A stretch of 64,000 nucleotides of DNA from Cladophialophora immunda (lineage: Eukaryota; Ascomycota; Eurotiomycetes; Chaetothyriales; Herpotrichiellaceae). Location: positions 1,304,883 to 1,368,882 of the forward strand of contig NW_015622546.1 in the NCBI RefSeq assembly GCF_000835495.1, in the 5' to 3' direction. Shown piece after piece: positions 11,798 to 22,524 of the stretch (within the stretch, counting starts at the first letter, position 1; each line of letters begins with the position of its first letter). The notes under the pieces are model-generated. The model was not told where the DNA came from. It saw only the letters and a list, made by a program, of their open reading frames with translations, and made no database searches. Made by a program: the position numbers and the translations under genes.

Positions 11798-12252
11798 ATT
11801 TTTGGACCGTTGGAGTGAAATTACATCTGTGCGAAATACACCAGCTTGCTCTAGATGATTAGGCAACTGAAATCTCTTTTGGATACAGGAAAAATACTAT
11901 TATGTGAGAATACATGCTTGGTTATAGAGACGGATATCATTCCTCGGCGCAAATCCTCGGGTGGCATTCCGGGAAAATGCCAGCATTGCTCTTCCAACCA
12001 TTGCATTTCTTTTGATCATGACGTTTCGGATTAAGATCTCCAGTGTCTGTTTCTGGCAAAGTACCATGTCTAGCATACCGTCTCCCTCGCGGGAACGAGC
12101 AGAGATCACTTCTTCTGAGGCCAGCTTCGCCACCTCCTCGGCAGTGCTGTCAGCCGTCCTAGCCTGCCAATATTTTTGATACGTTGGCTGCCAGCATTGT
12201 ATATGTATGCTTGTGATGGTCTACTTCTCTAGTTCCAGGTTGATGCCACAGG
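11798..12252. promoter_or_regulatory. Shared divergent promoter of P450 and b5/b5-reductase
   Basis: A 455-bp interval lies between the P450 start (11797, minus) and the b5/b5-reductase start (12253, plus). A CCAAT box sits at 12167-12171, about 80 bp before the reductase ATG. Its shortness argues for co-regulation of the oxygenase and its likely redox partner. Confidence 0.5.
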
Positions 12253-13819
12253 ATGCCGTCGAGATATTCTTTGGAAGATGTTCGCGCGCACGCGACCGAC
12301 GATGACCTCTGGGTGGTCATACACAACAAAGGTGTGGATACCACTCTTGGAAGCACTTCAAACACTGCAAAATTTCCTGCTTTTATTTGGTGTCTCCTAG
12401 TTTGTGAGACTTGCGGATGATTCTGACTTGCAGAATGGCAGTTTATAACGTCACAACCTACCTCGAAGAGCACCCCGGTGGTGCTGAGATATTGAAAGAA
12501 TGCGGTGGCACAGATGCAACAGAGGCATTCGAGGACGTTGGGCACTCGGAGAGAGCGTGGGCCGCCATGGAATCACTCATTGTTGGCGAACTATCACTCA
12601 AAGTGGGTCAAGACATGTTCAAGACCTGTAGCGTTGCGTGTGCAATGTTGTAAGGAAGAGTGCCGCTGATTCATATCAATCATATCAGGAAAGCAGAGAA
12701 GTGGTGACGCTTTATCGGCCCACATACGAACACGTCAAAACTGCCGCTGTCTTGACCAAGGAACCAGGTATGAAATGGCTCCCAAATCTGGCAACCAAGG
12801 CTATCTTGCTGGGTTTGACCGGAGTCCTCCTGCTCAAAGGTGGCCCTCGCCTTCTTGATCAAGCTCGTCAATCGCGCGCCTTGATTCCCACCGGTGGATT
12901 TTGGTATGGATTTCTCAGTTCAGCAGCGGCCTTTTCCATTGTCTCAGCTGGAGCCGGGTGCTATCTGGCCTCACTGTTGAACGCTAGTCACATCGTGAAG
13001 AAATATCCCTCCCGACAAAAGGCACGGCAGAGAACATTCGTTGGACAGCACTCGAGCCTTGCAAATACTGGCATCCTTGACGCTCGATCGTACCGCAAGT
13101 TCCCGTTGTCGAAGAAAGAGGAGCTCTCTCGCAATGTCCTTCGCCTAGTCTTTGCACTTCCAAAGCCTTCGGACGTCCTAAATCTGCCAACTGGACAACA
13201 TGTCTCCGTGCGTGCCGACATCGATGGCCAATCAGTCACCCGATCCTACACCCCGATTTCAAACAGCACAGACGAGGGAGTGATTGACTTAATCGTCAAG
13301 GTTTACGAGCAGGGCGTTCTGACAAGGCATCTGGCCTCGTTGCAGGTTGGTGACGACTTGGAATTCCGAGGCCCTCTGGGGCCAATGAAGTATCGGACAG
13401 GGCTCTGCAATCACATCGGCATGATCGCAGGGGGCACGGGCATCACGCCTATGTACCAGATCATCCGCGCGATTTGTGAAGACGCCTCGGACAAGACGAC
13501 TGTCAGCCTCCTGTATGCCAACAACGTCGAGGGAGACATCATCCTCCGGGCGCAACTCGACCACTGGGCTGCTCAGTGTCCGACCAAGTTCAACGTCTCC
13601 TATGTCCTGCTGCATCCGCCCCGAGAATGGAAGCATTGCACGGGATTGGTGACGAAGGAGCTGATAAGAGAAAAGCTACCGATCACTGCTCCGGACACCA
13701 AAATCATGCTGTGCGGGCCTCCTGGAATGGTTTCTGTGGTGAAGCGGTACATCGCTGAGCTTGGACTCCAGACACCTGGTGCAATCTCTAAAGCCAATGA
13801 TCAGGTTTTTGTATTTTGA
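12253..13819 (+). CDS. Cytochrome b5 / cytochrome b5 reductase fusion protein
   Basis: A 456-residue fusion in three exons (12253-12331, 12442-12602, 12689-13819). Residues 1 to about 85 are a cytochrome b5 domain with the HPGG motif; the heme ligands are His37 and His61, at the canonical spacing. Two hydrophobic segments follow (near AILLGLTGVLLL and AAAFSIVSAGAGCYLA), predicting membrane attachment. The rest is an NADH-cytochrome b5 reductase module: RSYTPIS binds FAD, GGTGITPMYQ and CGPPGM bind NAD. Such fusions move electrons from NADH through FAD to heme and on to P450s, desaturases or hydroxylases. The second intron was placed at GTGGGT..CAG to keep VGELSLK next to ESREVV; a donor at 12649 is a less likely alternative. 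The start is divergent from the P450. Confidence 0.88.
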
Positions 13820-14469
13820 GGCTGATCGGGAGCCTACAAAGGGGGCGTTTGCTATGTTAATTGCACCGTGCACCACGCACCATGCAGCATTTGTGCTTCA
13901 TTGAAATTGGCAGATTAGTGCTTGGTCAGACTGATGAGCTTGAGAGCCTTGAACGGTCCAGCATTCTGTACTTGGCTTTACCCTCCTCTCCCTGAAGGAT
14001 AGGCCAGGGCGATAACACTGCAGCATTAATTGCCCACGACGGATAGTACTCTTGCTAGTATGAATCAGTACAATTAAGATAGAGCAATTGGTTCCAGACT
14101 ATCTACCGGTGATGATGAGCACCTCCGACCCTGCTCCTTCGCTTTTAGCTGGCATATGTATCGGTAATCTCGGTAGATGAGCTCCTGGCAGCTCAGTGTA
14201 TTATTTGCGGGCCCGGAATCACGGCCGCGGCATCTGCATCAGATCTAACAACACGTATCCTAGGATACCGATTCGCTGTGACCATGGGTCAAAACCCACG
14301 CTGTCTCCTCTGTATATGCGAAAAGATTTTGCAAAAACTAGTACCCAATACTAATCATCCTTAGAACTTTGTTAGAGCGTGCTGCTACCACTCACCTGGA
14401 CAAAGAAGATTCCACGAAGGGGTTGGCACACTTCAACAGCACCGGAGGATTTGCTACAGAGGAGATAAA
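13820..14469. other. Intergenic, no feature seen
   Basis: This 650-bp gap has no ORF with recognisable content. It presumably carries the reductase terminator and the promoter of the nitronate-monooxygenase-family gene. Confidence 0.6.
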
Positions 14470-15578
14470 ATGGGTGGAAGTCAGAGGATAAAGACGCCCC
14501 TTACAGATCTATTAGGGATCAAGCATCCGATTATCCTTGCTGGTAAACTCCATACACCTGCAACGGGATGATGAAATTTACTGAATATTGCGAACTAGGC
14601 ATGGCACGCGCCTCGTCCGGTGCTTTGGCGGCCGCAGTGTCCAATGCGGGCGGCTTCGGCGTCATAGGAGGACTGAACTATTCTCCGGAGCAGCTCCAAG
14701 ACATCATCGACGAACTCAAGTCGCACCTGATAGACAAATCGGCACCCTTTGGGGTGGACCTGGCGCTTCCCAAGATCGGAGGAGGCGCGCGCAAGACAAA
14801 CCGTGACTACACCAAGGGCCAACTGGACGAGTTGATCGAGGTGGTCATCAGAAACGGCGCAAGAATGTTCGTGTCCGCAGTAGGCGTCCCGCCTCCGCAC
14901 ATTATATCAAGACTCCACGCCGCAAACATTCTAATAATGAACATGGTGGGTGCTCCGAAACATGCAAAATACGCCTTGGACGCCGGCGTCGATCTTATCT
15001 GCGCCCAAGGCGGCGAAGGGGGCGGCCACACAGGTTCCATTGCCAGTTCGATCTTGGTGCCCGCGGTATGCGACGTGGTGACGAAATACCGCTCACCCCT
15101 GACCGGGGAGGTTCCTCTGGTTGTCGCAGCGGGTGGGATCAGAGACGGCCGCTCGCTCGCCAGCGCGCTCATGCAGGGCGCCACAGGTGTTTGGGTGGGC
15201 ACGCGCTTTTTGGCATCGCTCGAGAGCGGTGCAAGCCAGATGCACAAGGAGGAGGTGGTGACGGCGAATTTCGAAGACACGGTCACGACCCTCGTTGTCA
15301 GCGGCAGACCGATGAGGGTGAAGGCGAACGACTACATAAGGGCCTGGGAGAGGCGGCCGGAGAAGATCAAAGAGCTGACCGAGGCCGGAATCGTCCCTTA
15401 CACGAAGGATGTGGAGGATGGCAACGAAGAGGCCGACCGGCCGTTCTTGATGGGCCAGGTCGCTGCGGTCATTGACGACATCAAACCCGCCGGCCAGATA
15501 GTGGACGAGATGGTTGCAGAAGCTAGCCGGATGATCAGACAGGGTGGAGGATTCATTGGCCTCGACGCGAAATTGTGA
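14470..15578 (+). CDS. Nitronate monooxygenase (2-nitropropane dioxygenase) family flavoprotein with PTS1 (AKL)
   Basis: A 350-residue FMN TIM-barrel protein in two exons (14470-14542 and 14599-15578). The 56-bp phase-1 intron splits the conserved PIILAGMARASSG, which is the reason the ATG at 14470 is chosen over internal ones. FGVIGG, NMVGAPKHA, AQGGEGGGHTG with the likely catalytic His168, and VAAGGIRDGRSLASALMQGA complete the family pattern. Known members oxidise alkyl or propionate-3-nitronates; many relatives instead act as enoyl reductases or are uncharacterised. The C-terminus DAKL gives AKL, a strong peroxisomal signal. Within the run it could detoxify nitro compounds or reduce a CoA-linked intermediate; the sequence does not decide this. 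Confidence 0.87.
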
Positions 15579-16401
15579 ACCCTCTCCCACAGTCCACCAC
15601 AGCACGGGACGGCGCAGCACCGACAGCGACGGTAAATGTATAATATGGCTTGTCAGTTATTTCTTCGACCTCGGGAAAACAGTATGCTATCCAGCGGATG
15701 CCTCCTAGCTATATCTGGAATGCCTTTCTCCTGTCGAGGCCTATGAACTCTGGTCGTGCCTATCTGATTGTGGATATCTTCACACCCTCCTACGATGTAT
15801 GTGACTTTTCAGGGGCGTTCTAGAGTCGTGGCATAGATGATAGAGATCGAGAGAATCAACGTGTGCACGCAATTCCTGATTTTTCAAATCCGATCCCTTC
15901 CCGTATTTGAAACCCGTATCTAAGCACTCGATGCGCGGTGATTGACTCGGCCAGAAAATACCTAGTGATTCTCCTCAGTAAAGCACATGAGAAGATATTT
16001 CGTTGAGCCTAAGGGAAAGGTCAGCTGATAGTCGACCGTCTGCGCTAGGTGGATAGTATACAAAGCAGCAGGCTTGAGCTATTGTTCCTATAACGGCCCC
16101 GAGGAATGCGCTCCGCGGCGAAAATTCCCGCGGTTTGTCTGGCTTTTGAAGTCAATCCTGCTTTTCCGTGCTGTGAGCCAAGAAACTCCATGGTCTGAGA
16201 GAGAGAGAGAGAATGAGAGACAAAGAAATTCATCAAATTTCCGGGGACCCCATGGGCCATGGCACACCCCGTAGACTATTTACCTCGAAACCTGGGGTCT
16301 TTGGACATCGAATCAGCTGCCCAACCAGACTCACTTCGTTTTGGTGAATACCTCCCTGTCGATTCCCCGTTCTATCAGCCCCCCCAACGACCGCCACCAC
16401 A
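15579..16401. other. Intergenic, no gene seen
   Basis: This 823-bp stretch contains a short (GA)n microsatellite near 16197-16212 and no supported gene. It holds the promoter of the MFS carrier. Confidence 0.6.
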
Positions 16402-18503
16402 ATGTCGAGCATCGTCGCGGTTGAGAAGGTCACCGTGCACCAAGCAGAGGACCTTGTCAACTTGGAGATCATCGACACGCTGCACAATGACGAAGCACTC
16501 AAGGTCATTGCGGAAGAGCACGGTGCAAACGAGTGGGATGCGATCGAGGAGAAGCGTCTTGTTCGGAAGATCGATCGTAAACTGCTTCCACTGTTGTGTC
16601 TGACGTGAGTGTTTTTGCTTCTGGTGTCAGCAGAGTTGCAATGGTCCATGGCTAACCGTCGAGAATAGTTACGGACTGCAATACTACGACAAGGCCATGC
16701 TGTCACAGGCGGTAAGAGCATTGATCGCTTTCAAAAAAACCTTCGTGAAAGCTCATTCTTGTTGTTTCTCTCCAACAGGCTATCTTCGGCCTTCGCGACG
16801 ACCTGGATCTTAACGTGGGCAACCGCTGTATGTCTGGAATTCCTCCCTCCCCCGATAGATCGAGACATTTAATGACCGAGCTTGGCCCCTCAAAGACACC
16901 TTCAGCTCGTCCATTTTGTATTTGGGCTTTCTGGTGGGCGCATATCCTGCCACGGTGCTGGCTCAGAAATATCCCATTGAACGTGTTGCGGGAGGGCTTG
17001 TCTTCGTATGGGGCGCCTGTCTCATGTCGACGGCGGGTTGCACCAGTTTCCGAGGTCTATTTGCTCAGCGGTTCTTTCTTGGGTTCTTGGAGGCGGGGAT
17101 TTCTCCGATCTTCATGCTCGTGGTTGGGGGTTGGTATGAGAAAGGTAAAGGACGCCATTCTTTGCCCAATGCTCTGCCTGTTTGTTCCCCCTTGGCTAAC
17201 CTCAGAAATGTGAAGGGGAGCAAGCTCTTCGCATGGGCGTAAGTGTGAAAGTTCAGCGCCGCCGATGGTGACTGGTATGCACTGGACTTACGAGCTGATG
17301 ATGAAACAGGCCTGGTTTTGCTGCACGGGCTACTTCGGCGCGGTCTCTCCGCTCGTTAACTACGGTCTTGGACAGATCTCCGGCCGCACTTTGAGTTCCT
17401 GGCAGTATATGTACCTTGTTGCCGGAGCGGTCACCGTCTTGTGGGCTCTGGTGGTTCTTTCCTTTCTCCCTGCCGATCCCATTCGAGCCCGGGGCTTTTC
17501 CAGCCGGGAGCGGTACATCGCCGTCGCAAGGCTGCGCAAGAACAACAGCGGCGTCCGCAATCTCCACTGGAAAAGTTCTCAATTGATTGAGAGTCTGACG
17601 GATGCAAAGTTCTGGCTTTCGTTCTTTATGGCATTTTTCATGATGTTCGGCAATGGTCCCTATTCCACAGTAAGTCGGTTTCCTTGTTCTCTGAGCCGTT
17701 ATTATCAGACAAGCTAACCGAACACTTTGGTATAGTTCACGCCCATAATTGTACATGGTCAGTCGCCCTTTCTTTACGTGCCTGACAACATGACTAACGT
17801 GAAAGTCATCTGACAGGTTTCGGCTTCAGCGCCTTGAATTCTCTGCTGCTCACTGTCCCTGCTGGAGTTGTCGTTGGATCCATTGAGCTCGGAGCTTGTT
17901 ATTTCGCTTTCAAGTTCAAGAACTCGAGAACCATTATCATGTTCATATGCCAAATCCCGACGGTTGTGGCATCGCTGCTTCTGTGGCTACTTCCGCGCCA
18001 CGAGCTGGGTGGATCGTTACTTGCCGTGTTCATAATTGCTTCGTTTGGCGGAACATATGCCGTTCTTCTGGGACTGAACATTGCAAATTGTGCCGGGTAC
18101 ACCAAGAAGACCATCTTTTCGGCGGGGTTGTTCGTTGGCTACTGCCTGGGTAATGTTGCAGGCCCCCTGTAAGTGAGTTGCTTGGAGTTTTGTCAACACG
18201 TGCACTGACGGGAAACTTTTTCGTAATCAGAATCTTCAGGGAGGAGGATGCACCACGATATGCCCCTGGATTCGCCATCGTGCTGACCACGGCAATCCTG
18301 ACGCAAGTCTTGACAGTGGTTTATCGCTACATGTGCATCCTCGAAAACAAGAAGAGAGACAAGAGTGGCATACTGGAAGGATTCGACCACGCCTACGAAG
18401 ATGATATAACCGATAAGATGGTAACGCTACCGAGTTTCAACCAGAGGCTCTGCATAAAACTGACACTCAACACCAGAATCCTCAATTTCGCTACACCTAC
18501 TGA
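16402..18503 (+). CDS. MFS carrier, anion:cation symporter (Dal5/allantoate permease-like)
   Basis: A 505-residue major facilitator in ten exons: 16402-16604, 16669-16711, 16779-16827, 16896-17144, 17216-17238, 17310-17669, 17736-17757, 17817-18168, 18231-18420 and 18477-18503. Two are microexons of 23 and 22 nt. The order is a long acidic cytosolic N-terminus ending RKIDRKLLPLLCLTYGLQYYDK, then transmembrane pairs with GVLVGAYP-like and FFLGFLEAGISP motifs, GEQALRMGAWF, and the ending DDITDKMNPQFRYTY. All of these are hallmarks of the Dal5 group, which imports carboxylates, vitamins or ureides with protons. Twelve membrane segments are expected. It probably feeds a carboxylated substrate to, or exports a product from, the neighbouring enzymes. 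Confidence 0.88.
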
Positions 18504-19028
18504 GCTGGCAGCGTCGTCTTGGTTGATGCGCCCGACGTATGGAGTGACTCGCCGCTGTTGATTTCAGGCTCCTTATGAGAGAGAGGGAAGAGCTATTATG
18601 AGAAGAAGACCTGCGAAGGTGTGCTCTTGATGATCGATAGCAGTCATACTCCTGTTTCGCAAGAGGCATGGAGTCATTCTAGACCGGTGATGTCTGGATA
18701 TCGATAGTTACACCGAGCCGTAAGTCGATTGTCAAGGTGCCTGCAGGATCCGAGGGACAATATACTCAAATCGTTAACAAGGACTTCAACAAATCCACTT
18801 TTTGCCGTATTTGAAAACGTTGGCTCAATCTCCAAGGTCTCTAGCGCCCGTCAGAATAAAATAGAAGACCATTTAGGCGACAATTATATCTCTTTCCCGC
18901 TGGGAAGCTTAGCTTCATGGTGGCCCACCCCCTAATCCTTCGCGGCAGTGAAGGCCTCCTGACATAAAGCACTTACTCTGGCGTTAGGATAGGATACTCA
19001 ACGGTAGAACAGCAGTCTCCAAACACTG
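18504..19028. other. Intergenic, no feature seen
   Basis: This 525-bp gap lies between the carrier and the convergent HET gene. It marks the edge of the oxidative gene run. Confidence 0.6.
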
Positions 19029-21575
19029 TCATCCAACACACAAATTTTTGCCGCTTGGATACATCTTCAACTTGGTAACAGCTCCCCCTTCGACTCGTCG
19101 TGACACGAGCTGCACGCTTGCTTGAAATTCATACCTGCAGAAGACCAGTCCATCTGGTATTCTTGTCCTCTTCACGGAAGCCACCACAGCTCGGACCTGC
19201 TTGAGCTTACTATCCGTGAGACTTTGTTGCAACACGAGCACCAAAGAGGCGGATCTGAGGATGTGCCAGCGACAACTGGGAGACTCGCTGGGGCCTCGAG
19301 TGATAGATTCTGACGGACTTGGTGATACTGTGACTCTCCAGGTCCGCTCGCCATTCGGATGAGGATATGGGTTTGGCAGCCTTGATGCCTTTTGAGAGAT
19401 GTAGATGCATTCGCTGCCTCCTTCTACGTCGACGTTCTCGCATCGACCCATGTTCCCAGGTTCAAGAACCACACAAGGCATTCTCACAAGCAATCCATCC
19501 TTCGAAGGTGTCCCACGCCGTGCCGGATCCATCAGAACCTTAGCCTGCTCATCGCCCAAGAACGTGGAGGTCATCCACCGACAGCCCTCTTCCTCAATGC
19601 GCGGCCGGTCGACGAACAAAATATCAGTCGGCACACCCCGCAGAGTTGAGACAAGTTGCTTGATCCTCTCTGAGCCGGTATCGAGGACGACGAGATCGTC
19701 AAAGCGGCGGTTCATCACACCGGCCAGACAGATGGCTTCGTCGATCGGGCGGGAGGTGCGGCGCCAGCGGATGTGCGATGTCACATGCGCTAGAGCGACG
19801 GCGTCTTCCTGGCGAGGGTCGTTGGATCGTACGGTCGAAGCAAACTTTTGGACCCTAGTTACGTGGTCGACGTTGTATGCGACCAGTGGGTTGAGATTCA
19901 GCATGCGCAATTGTATGACTGGATCTTCTGAAGCGCAGACTGGGCCAACTGCTTTTTTGTGCTGGGCAAGCATTTCATCCACCGTCAAAGGCTTGTCTCG
20001 GAACTGATAATGCAAGCTCCGAGCCAGACGAGCCTCGTGGTAGGTCCACAGTCTCGTCATCCACGTCGAAGCGCGGACCCGAAGAATCAAATTCGTGAGG
20101 GACTCCGTTGAAGAAACTTCACTCAGAACGTTATCGACCACCAGGACCTTTGTCGCTTCGGTATATATTCTCCTCATGGCAATAATGGCTTGATTCCGCT
20201 CCGGCTGTTCGAGCGGAACGCAGATGGTATCGATCCAGAACGGGACTGGGTGGTTGGAGGCGTCGAATAGTGCATTAACCTGGCGCTGGAGTCTGCAGAG
20301 TTGGCACAGAGGTATAGCGTTGGCATTTCTGTTCCCGAGGCCGCTGGCGTTGGTCGATATCAAGCACATTTTGTTTGTATGAGGAGGGGCTACTTACTCT
20401 GACCACACATGTGAAATTGCCACATAGGCCTGATATTTCTTCAGACTAGCGTTAGTCTTCATGAATCGCGAAGAGAGCCTGTGGTCCTTGTTTTGCTCCC
20501 TCACATCCAGGGGCTCAGCAAGTACTGTAGGGTCTGCTCGGTCTATCTGCAGGTGGACAGTGATCCCAGGTATTCGATCCTTTCGTACAATAGAATTGAT
20601 CAAATTCCTTCCTGACAATCCCAAGTCCACAAACTCACATCCTGAACAACCATGATAGTGTCTCGTCACGTACTCAGCTTCATCAATCGCATCGTAGGCA
20701 CAGTGACTCTGAGAACATCTACCCAAGTCATGCCTCTTACCTAGCGTCCAGCGATCCATGGTCCCGAGAAACCACAACGTGACCTCATCGGTCCCTTCAT
20801 TCAAGAGTCTGGATACTTCGCTGATACACCATCCTGCTCGAAGCATGCGTTCAGGATTCAAAACGCTGCGTGGTCGACGTGGCAGAGACGTGACCCAGCC
20901 CGAGTACAGCGAGCGGGAGAACACTGCGAAGAGCGTGGTAACGCAGAGAACGCAGCACGCGTGCATAAGGCCCAGCCTTGTGCAGTCCACTGTCGAATTG
21001 TTCGTCGAGCTGTTTCCTATCCCTCGACTTTTGGTAATCAGATCCTCGATATCATTCAAGAATTGAAACACTGCGGCGAAAATAGTTGACAAGTGGTCCC
21101 CTACCGCTCGACGTTTCTCGATATCTTGAAAGTCACGGATCCGCGAAACTTCTTCCCATCGACGTATATATTGCGGCAATTTCTTCGTGGTGAGGGATTG
21201 CGAGGGCCAACAGGATAATCTACCGCTATCAACAGCCTTAGTTGTACAGCTCGGTACAATGTCCTCCTTGAAGTCTTCAAAGTCGATATGGATCCCGCTC
21301 GTCGCAAAGACTTCCCACATGAACCCTAAGAAGCACCATTCTTGCAAAATCGTCGCGATCTCTTCCTCACACTTTGTCGAGAGCCCAGGTGATGATGAAT
21401 GGTCCGGTCCACTGGGGTTTTCACCGCCTGAGCTCTGCGCAATTTCCCACCCCGCCCGTACCGGGAATTTTGAAAACGAGCCACGATCAAACGCCAGATT
21501 TCCTGGAGATATATAGGGAACCTTTGTCACGAGATGAGGTCTGTGCGGATTGGTTGGCGGGGCGATGTGGTCCAT
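19029..21575 (-). CDS. HET-domain (heterokaryon incompatibility) protein
   Basis: An 830-residue protein in two exons (20398-21575 and 19029-20343; 54-bp phase-2 intron). The first true ATG is at 21575. The HET core begins at the splice junction: YVAISHVWSDGLGN, then PFWIDTICVP, and RNQAIIAMRRIYTEATKVLVVD. These are the three conserved blocks of HET domains, which trigger programmed cell death on fusion of incompatible hyphae. Here the HET core sits after about 380 residues of Cys/His-containing sequence (CSQSHCAYD, HYHGCSGC) rather than at the N-terminus, an arrangement seen in a subset of large HET proteins. The C-terminal region is unassigned. Allelic specificity cannot be judged from one sequence. 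Confidence 0.85.
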
Positions 21576-21806
21576 TATCGCTGGCAAGCGGTCATTTTCT
21601 CGGGCGGAACAAGATAACTGTCAGGAGGAAAAGAGAGGCGTTCGAGGTCGGAGGTAAAGACGTCGCGAGCGTGTCGGCCAAAAGAGGACTAGCGGTGGAC
21701 GCCGTAGTCGACCGCCCATCACCCACGACCTGATCCCCCTTCTCAGGGTTCGATAGAGTGTGTCTATCGACCAATCTGAGATCCTCGAGCGTAATCACAT
21801 ATCGGG

Positions 21807-22202
21807 TTGATAAGCAGCATCTATCGTGGGGCATACGAATGCTTCGTCTATCTAGGCGAGGGGACTGAGGACGCGGATGATATTTCTGAGGTCACAAGGC
21901 ACGTCAGTCGTTGCCGCCACCACATGTTGTCGGCAGAGAAGCCGCTCGATTTCGCCGTGCAACAGTTGCGAGGCGGCTTTCTCAAGGCAGGCAAGGACCA
22001 ATTCACTGAGATCGTCCCCTTCGTGCGTGGCCGCAAGTCCTGGCTCCGCGGGATCGACTGCATCATCCATCAGCCGTATTTCCAGAGGACTTGGCCTTTG
22101 CGGGAAATCTTCTTCATCAAAAAGATTACCTGCATCATTGGAAACGACGAGCTCCCATGGGATACTATCACCTACACTCAAACCTTGGAAGGGAGAGATT
22201 GA
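21807..22202 (+). pseudogene. Truncated HET-domain relic
   Basis: About 130 codons resemble the later blocks of a HET domain: IYRGAYECFVYLGEGTED, then PYFQRTWPLREIFFIKKI and GNDELPWDTI. The expected earlier blocks (SYxWGD and DAxCINQ types) are absent upstream in every frame, there is no ATG at the start, and the frame stops at 22202. It is therefore a fragment left by deletion or rearrangement, next to an intact HET gene of opposite orientation. It is of a different HET subtype from its neighbour, since the sequences do not match closely. Confidence 0.6.
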
Positions 22203-22524
22203 ATCCGCCGGCCTTGCCAGGAGACCCAGTTTCAGTCCCGTGGGGTTCAGATACTTGGCGTCGCAAGTGATCGTGTGGCGTTGCCATCATCTCCAGAGTA
22301 TACCTATGCAGTATAGGTTGAGTATCAATTCACAGCTGGGATCCGGTAGTGGGACTGAGTAGGGCGGCAAGGCCGATACCCAACTGGGTGTCAAGCCCTA
22401 TATGCTGAATACTGCCGTGGTGCTTCTTCGCAACACTGCCAACAGCAGTCAGCCAAGGGGCATTCTTGTTTCTGGGTTCTATATCTTTTGACCAAAAGCA
22501 AAAGAAATCGCATGAGCTCAAAGT

